64,000 nucleotides of DNA from assembly GCA_039179985.1 (NCBI GenBank), contig JBCDED010000005.1, forward strand, positions 1 to 64,000, written 5' to 3'. This DNA is from JBCCMQ01 sp039179985 (GTDB lineage Bacteria; Pseudomonadota; Alphaproteobacteria; Rhodobacterales; Rhodobacteraceae). Below, piece after piece: positions 59,726 through 64,000 of this stretch (position 1 is its first letter; every line of letters starts with the position of its first letter). A program made the translations under genes and the position numbers. Under the pieces are notes generated by a model. The model did not search any database. It was not told the DNA's origin and worked only from the letters and a program-made list of their open reading frames with translations.

Positions 59726-60772
59726 ATGAAACGGACACTTACGGCCCTTTCTTTCAGCATTCTGGCTACAGCAGCCCATGCGGAAACCTACAACCTGACT
59801 ATGGCATCGAGCCACCCCACGGTGCTGCCCTGGGTCGGCCAACTGTCGACGCTGGTCGTCGCGGAAACCAACAACAGGCTGGAGGCTATGGGATCCGAGG
59901 ATCGTGTCGAGTGGACCGAGGCCTACGGCGGCTCGCTTTACGGCTTCAAGGATACGCTGGAGGCCGTCGGCGACGGCCTGACCGACGCCGGCTGGGTGGG
60001 GACGCTTTGGGAAGGCTCGAAAATGCCGCTCCAGAACGTCACCTACTTCACACCTTTCGTCTCCGACGATCTGGTGACAACGCTCAAGATCATGAACGAG
60101 TTGCACCGGGAACTGCCGGTTCTGCAAGAAGCCTGGGAAGATCAGAACGTTGTCTTCCTCGGCGCAAGCGGGGTGGAGACCTACCACCTCCTGACGAACT
60201 TCCCCGTAAACTCGCTTGCTGACCTCGAAGGGCGCAAGATCCTGGCCCCCGGTCCCTCGGCCAACTGGATCAAGCACCTTGGTGCGGTCCCGGTCAACGG
60301 CGCGCTGCCGACCTATTACAATCAGGTCCAGACGGGCGTCGCTGACGGGATGGTCGTGATCATCACCGGCGCTTTCCCCAACAAACACTATGAGGTGGCA
60401 CCCTACGTGACGCTGGTGGGCATTGGCGCCCATATGACCGGCGGCCTTGGTATCAACAAGGACGTTTGGGACGATCTCTCTGACGACGTGAAAGCGGTGC
60501 TGACCGAACTCGGCGAAGAATACACCGTGGCCCATGCCGAAGAGGTCATGGCACGCTACGAAAACTTTTTGACCCAACTGCCAGAGGTGGGCGCCACGGT
60601 CACCGAACTGCCCGCAGGCGACGTTGAAGCCTGGGCCGCCGGTCTTCCGAACCTCGCCGGCGAGTGGGCCGATGCCAATTCCGACAGCGACGCGGCCGCG
60701 GTTCTCAACGCCTACATGGAGAAGGTGAAGGCCGCTGGCATCACCCCCCGTGTGGACTGGTCCGCAAAGTAA
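59726..60772 (+). CDS. TRAP transporter substrate-binding protein (DctP type)
   Basis: A 348-residue periplasmic binding protein with signal peptide ending AAHAE. DctP-family text: TEAYGGSLYGFKDTLEAVGDGLTDAGWVG, LADLEGRKILAPGPSANWIKHLGAVPVNG, then the substrate-anchoring region TYYNQVQTGVADGMVVIITG. The usual anchoring arginine after ILAPG is not obvious (ILAPGPSANW), so the ligand may not be a simple carboxylate. ATG 59726 follows GGGAGGAA. It serves the fused permease 15 bases downstream. Confidence 0.88.
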   Translation: MKRTLTALSFSILATAAHAETYNLTMASSHPTVLPWVGQLSTLVVAETNNRLEAMGSEDRVEWTEAYGGSLYGFKDTLEAVGDGLTDAGWVGTLWEGSKMPLQNVTYFTPFVSDDLVTTLKIMNELHRELPVLQEAWEDQNVVFLGASGVETYHLLTNFPVNSLADLEGRKILAPGPSANWIKHLGAVPVNGALPTYYNQVQTGVADGMVVIITGAFPNKHYEVAPYVTLVGIGAHMTGGLGINKDVWDDLSDDVKAVLTELGEEYTVAHAEEVMARYENFLTQLPEVGATVTELPAGDVEAWAAGLPNLAGEWADANSDSDAAAVLNAYMEKVKAAGITPRVDWSAK

Positions 60773-60787
60773 CCGGAAAGTCGACCA

Positions 60788-62749
60788 GTGACGTTCACTT
60801 CACCAGCGTTCCGGCACGGAACAGACAAGACGGTCAGCGCGATCAAGGCGCTGACCGGGGTTGTCAGCGGCGCGGCCTCGATCTGGATCTTCTGCCTGAT
60901 GATCCTGATTTGCGCCGATATTATCGGGCGCTCGGTCTTTAACAGTCCGGTTCAGGGCGTGGCAGAGATCGTGGCGAACTCCATCGTCGCGATCGTCTTT
61001 CTGCAGACGGCCCACACACTGATGAGCGGGCGCATGACCCGCACGGACATTCTGGCGGGGTGGCTGGAGGAAGAACGTCCCTTCGCGGCGTCGCTCATGC
61101 GCATCGCCTTCCATCTCGCCGGGTTTGCCGTCTTTGCCCTGATTGCAGTCGGCACCTGGCCCAAGCTCGTGGACGCCTGGGTCGAGAACGAATTCTTCGG
61201 CGCCCAGGGTGTCTTTACGGCGCCGGTCTGGCCAATCAAGGCTTGCCTTTTCGGCGGCTCGATCCTGACTTGCGTCGCCTTCGCCGCGCAGGCGCTCCTC
61301 GACATCAAGACCGCCGCGAACGCAGACCGGGTGGCCCCGCTCAAGGTGCGCCACAGCGTTACGACCAAGCCCAAGGGCTGGGGCTACCTTCTGGTCTTCG
61401 CGGCCATACTTGTCGCGGGCTACGCGCTCTTTTTTCTCGATATCGACCGCGTCGGTATCGGCATCGCGGCGATTTTCTTTATGCTCCTTCTGATCTTTTC
61501 AGGCGCGCATATTGCCGTTGTTCTGATCCTTCTGAGCTTCCTGGGCATCTGGCTGATCCGGGACAACCCGACCGTCGCCATGCGCTCGCTTGCGCTGGCC
61601 GCAGACGGGGCGATCAACCGCTATCTCTTTGGCGTCGTGCCGCTTTTCGTGCTTATGGGCCTGATCGTGGATGCCGCTGATATCGGGCGTGATGCCTACC
61701 GTGTTGCGGCATGGCTCTTGCAAAAGATCAAGGGCGGGCTTGGAATTGCCACGGTCGCGGCAAACGCGGTGTTCGCCTCGATTACCGGTATCTCCATTGC
61801 TTCGGCGGCGGTCTTTTCGCGTGTCGCAGTGCCGCAGATGGTGGCCAACGGCTATAACAACCGGTTCGCTCTTGGCGTGGTTGCGGGTTCGTCGGTTCTG
61901 GGCATGCTGATCCCGCCCAGCCTGCTTCTGATCATCTACGGGGTTCTGGCCGAGCAATCGGTAGGCGCACTTTTCCTCGCCGCCATTGTTCCTGGCGGCA
62001 TCCTCGCGTTCGTCTTCGGCCTTGGCATCTACCTGATGGCTGTCTTTAGGCCGCGGCTGGTAATGCAGACCGACCGGCCAACGGTAATTGAGGGCGAGAC
62101 CTGGGGTACGGCCGTCAGGAAATTGACGCCCATCGTGGCGCTGGTGATCATCGTTCTGGGCGGCATCTATTCCGGCTTCTTCACGCCGACCGAGGCGGGC
62201 GCGGCGGGCGCGGCGGCGGCCATTATCGTCGCGCTTCTGAAAGGCAGCCTGACCTGGTCTAAATTCTGGCGCGTTCTGGTCGATACCGGTCTTGTCTCGG
62301 TCTCGATCCTGATGTTGATCATCGCGGCGTCCATGTATTCGCGGATGCTGACATTGTCGACCATTCCCCAGCAGACGACGCTGCTTTTTGCCGAGATGGG
62401 CCTCGGTCTCATGGGCTTTATGCTGATCTACCTCGTGCTCGTTGTCATCATGGGGATGATCCTCGACAGCACCTCAATCATGCTGATCCTCTTACCCCTG
62501 TGTCTGCCCATCGTGACCGAGCTTGGCGGCAACCTGATCTGGTTCGGTATCGTGACGGTGATCGCAGTGGAAATAGGGCTCCTGACGCCACCCTTCGGCT
62601 TAACGGTCTATGTGGTCAAAGCTACGATTGCAGACAGGAACACGACCCTGGGCGACATCTTCGCCGGCACGTTCCCCTTTGTCATCATGATGACCATCGT
62701 GACCTTGCTCTTGACCTTTGTTCCGGCCCTGAGCCTTGTCTTCGAGTAG
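60788..62749 (+). CDS. Fused TRAP transporter permease (DctQ-DctM)
   Basis: A 653-residue fusion. Residues 1-190 are the small DctQ part with four helices (DIIGRSVFNSPVQGVAEIVANSIVAIVFLQTAH). The rest is the large DctM part with about 12 helices, including PLFVLMGLIVDAADIG, GLGIATVAANAVFASITGISIASAAVFSRVAVPQM, SSVLGMLIPPSLLLIIYGVLAEQS and LTPPFGLTVYV. DctQ-DctM fusions are a known subclass. GTG 60788 has GGAAAG upstream. Confidence 0.92.
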   Translation: MTFTSPAFRHGTDKTVSAIKALTGVVSGAASIWIFCLMILICADIIGRSVFNSPVQGVAEIVANSIVAIVFLQTAHTLMSGRMTRTDILAGWLEEERPFAASLMRIAFHLAGFAVFALIAVGTWPKLVDAWVENEFFGAQGVFTAPVWPIKACLFGGSILTCVAFAAQALLDIKTAANADRVAPLKVRHSVTTKPKGWGYLLVFAAILVAGYALFFLDIDRVGIGIAAIFFMLLLIFSGAHIAVVLILLSFLGIWLIRDNPTVAMRSLALAADGAINRYLFGVVPLFVLMGLIVDAADIGRDAYRVAAWLLQKIKGGLGIATVAANAVFASITGISIASAAVFSRVAVPQMVANGYNNRFALGVVAGSSVLGMLIPPSLLLIIYGVLAEQSVGALFLAAIVPGGILAFVFGLGIYLMAVFRPRLVMQTDRPTVIEGETWGTAVRKLTPIVALVIIVLGGIYSGFFTPTEAGAAGAAAAIIVALLKGSLTWSKFWRVLVDTGLVSVSILMLIIAASMYSRMLTLSTIPQQTTLLFAEMGLGLMGFMLIYLVLVVIMGMILDSTSIMLILLPLCLPIVTELGGNLIWFGIVTVIAVEIGLLTPPFGLTVYVVKATIADRNTTLGDIFAGTFPFVIMMTIVTLLLTFVPALSLVFE

Positions 62750-62759
62750 GAGAAACCGT

Positions 62760-63071
62760 TTGCATTTCATCGTCCACGCCCGCGACAAACCGGATGGCTT
62801 CGACCGCCGAATGGAAGCCCTGGCCGCCCACCGATCCTACATGGAGGCGGCGCCCGCGGGGCATGGCGTGCGCGTGCTGATCTCGGGGCCCATGACCGAT
62901 GACGCGGGCGACAGGCTGATCGGATCCTTCTTCCTGCTCGACGCGCCCGACCGGGCAGCCGTCGACGCGCTTTTGGCGGAAGATCCCATGGCCCTGGCGG
63001 ATGTCTGGGCGGACCGGCAGGTCACCGCCTTTTTTATGCGCATCAACACCCTGGGTCAGGTGGGGCAATGA
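62760..63071 (+). CDS. YciI-family protein (second copy)
   Basis: A 103-residue classic YCII-domain protein: HFIVHARDKPDGFDRRMEALAAHRSYME, SGPMTDDAGDRLIGSFFLLDAPDRAAVDALLAEDPMALADVW. The His in ALAAHRSYM and the Asp in AEDPMA are the conserved pair. TTG 62760 follows AGGAGAAA. It overlaps the next gene by 4 bases and is only distantly similar to the YciI protein at 59304, so the two probably have separate roles. Confidence 0.85.
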   Translation: MHFIVHARDKPDGFDRRMEALAAHRSYMEAAPAGHGVRVLISGPMTDDAGDRLIGSFFLLDAPDRAAVDALLAEDPMALADVWADRQVTAFFMRINTLGQVGQ

Positions 63072-63508
63072 CAAACCTATATCTGGTGGCCGCCGTCCTG
63101 ATCGGTGCCGCGTTCGCGTGCCAGCCCGGGATCAACGCCGCCGCCGCCAAGGTTCTTGGCTCGCCCTTTCCGGCGACTGTGCTGTCGGTGGGGATCACGC
63201 TTCTGGCAAGCGCCGTGGTGATGGTCGCTACGAAGACGACACCGCCACTTAGCAGCGTCGCGGCGTTGCCGTGGTGGGTGGTGATTGGCGGCCTGATCGG
63301 CGTCGTCGTAATTGGGGCCGGTGTGGTCATGGTGCCCATCACGGGTATTGCGCTCTTTTTTGTCTGCATGATTGCCGGGCAGCTCCTGGGTTCGGTCTTT
63401 CTCGATCACGTGGGCGCCTTCGGGCTCGCGGTGCGCGAGGTCTCTCCGGTCCGGCTGGGCGGCGTGGCGCTGGCCTTTGTGGGGGTGCTACTCGTCAGCT
63501 TCGGCTGA
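63068..63508 (+). CDS. YdcZ/DUF606-type DMT membrane protein
   Basis: A 146-residue protein with five hydrophobic segments, a half-size drug/metabolite transporter of the YdcZ (DUF606) type: LIGAAFACQPGINAAAAKVLGSPFPATVLSVG, then IAGQLLGSVFLDHVGAFG and VRLGGVALAFVGVLL. ATG 63068 overlaps the YciI gene by 4 bases, placing it in the catabolic run. It may carry a pathway compound across the inner membrane as a homodimer. Confidence 0.85.
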   Translation: MTNLYLVAAVLIGAAFACQPGINAAAAKVLGSPFPATVLSVGITLLASAVVMVATKTTPPLSSVAALPWWVVIGGLIGVVVIGAGVVMVPITGIALFFVCMIAGQLLGSVFLDHVGAFGLAVREVSPVRLGGVALAFVGVLLVSFG

Positions 63509-64000
63509 CGCCGGTTCAAGCGATATATCGGCAATGATCCCCAGGTGATTTGAGCCAAGTTCCGAGCCGAAGGTTCGGACGCTGACGATGGCCGGGCCAC
63601 CCCGCAGCAGCACCTGATCAATGGGCAGCCGGAGCCCTCGGGCGTGTGCGGGCCAAGTGGCCGGTTGCCAGCGGAGCGCCTGGAAGCCTGTGTCCTGCAA
63701 GATTTTGCGCATCGGCTGGCTCCAGGGCGGCATGTTGAAGTCGCCGACCGCAATGACCGGACCGTCGAACCAGTTGTACTGCGCTGTCAGGCGGGCCCGT
63801 TCCACGTCGGCCACTACGGACATCCACGGCTTGGCCAGATGGACGGCACTCACGAACACGAGGCGACCGTCGGGAGTGCCCAACTCGATCACCGCGTATC
63901 GGCCCTCCCAGACCGGGTTCAGGCTGAGGCGCCAGAAACGCTCGGACTTCTGTCGTGTTGCCACCAGGAGACCGCAGTTGCCACCCGGGCAGGGTGAGAC
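63488..64000 (-). CDS. Endonuclease/exonuclease/phosphatase-family protein (5' partial)
   Basis: The last 170 or so residues of an EEP-fold protein; the frame stays open to the window edge (PCPGGNCGLLVATRQKSER). Catalytic blocks are FVSAVHLAKPW (His), AVGDFNMPPWSQPM (Asp-x-Asn) and LGSNHLGIIADISL (Asn-His, with Asp following), and DQVLLRGG supplies another conserved Asp. Members cleave DNA, RNA or phospholipids; an EEP protein of this form often has N-terminal membrane helices, not visible here. Convergent with the YdcZ gene, overlapping by 21 bases. Confidence 0.82.
   Translation of the reverse strand, partial: VSPCPGGNCGLLVATRQKSERFWRLSLNPVWEGRYAVIELGTPDGRLVFVSAVHLAKPWMSVVADVERARLTAQYNWFDGPVIAVGDFNMPPWSQPMRKILQDTGFQALRWQPATWPAHARGLRLPIDQVLLRGGPAIVSVRTFGSELGSNHLGIIADISLEPASAEADE

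Noticed and set aside
59372..60577. 401-codon antisense frame opposite the YciI and TRAP binding-protein genes
   Set aside because: Spans two well-supported sense genes and the gap between them; no family features.

Overview
The window looks like about 64 kb of chromosome from an alphaproteobacterium, most likely of the Rhodobacteraceae (Roseobacter group). The reasons are high GC, dense gene packing with many ATGA overlaps, several GTG and TTG starts, two TRAP-type components fused in one permease, and a VPLPA-CTERM-like surface protein. I see no rRNA, tRNA, CRISPR array, insertion sequence or phage gene. Taxonomy is inferred from gene content only.

Layout. 1-10.1 kb: a partial gene, an MFS exporter, a PAP2-type phosphatase, malic enzyme, an HPPD-like VOC protein, a membrane FMN glutamate-synthase-like protein, and a leftward trio made of a multi-pass membrane protein and two membrane-anchored alpha/beta hydrolases. 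10.4-14 kb: a SpoIIAA-like protein, the haem-dependent fatty acid cis/trans isomerase Cti, and a CTERM protein with a terminator. 14.3-19.7 kb: a DHA2-type MFS exporter and a convergent aspT/asdA pair (aspartate:alanine exchange and aspartate decarboxylation). 20-23 kb: a large kinase-like/TolB_N/TPR membrane protein whose C-terminus lies in the -1 frame behind a canonical slippery heptamer. 23-27.4 kb: an HD hydrolase and a degP-response regulator-histidine kinase set.

27.5-46 kb: small envelope proteins, an AI-2E family permease, an AEC transporter, DUF4239 and HdeD-like proteins, the quinol oxidase operon cyoABCD (no cyoE), a rhomboid-like gene next to mprF, a DUF3302/HlyD/TolC-type export set, and AsmA. 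Many of these products concern the cell envelope, proton balance or membrane stress.

47.3-52.4 kb holds the clearest regulated system. A textbook guanidine-I (ykkC) riboswitch precedes an ABC importer (binding protein, permease, ATPase). A ureohydrolase-family enzyme, best explained as a guanidine hydrolase (GdmH type), overlaps the end of the ATPase gene. A small protein with ten histidines in its first 26 residues overlaps the end of the enzyme gene and is a candidate nickel donor. Together they would import guanidine and hydrolyse it to urea and ammonia.

53-55.5 kb: glutaminase with an AGCS symporter. 55.6-63.5 kb: a LysR regulator with a perfect T-N11-A operator over its own start codon, divergent from a catabolic run: maleylacetate reductase, hydroxyquinol 1,2-dioxygenase, a RutE-like reductase, two YciI-family proteins, a TRAP transporter (binding protein plus fused permease) and a YdcZ-type membrane protein. 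The window ends inside an endonuclease/exonuclease/phosphatase-family gene. All functions are read from sequence motifs and family knowledge; no database search was run.
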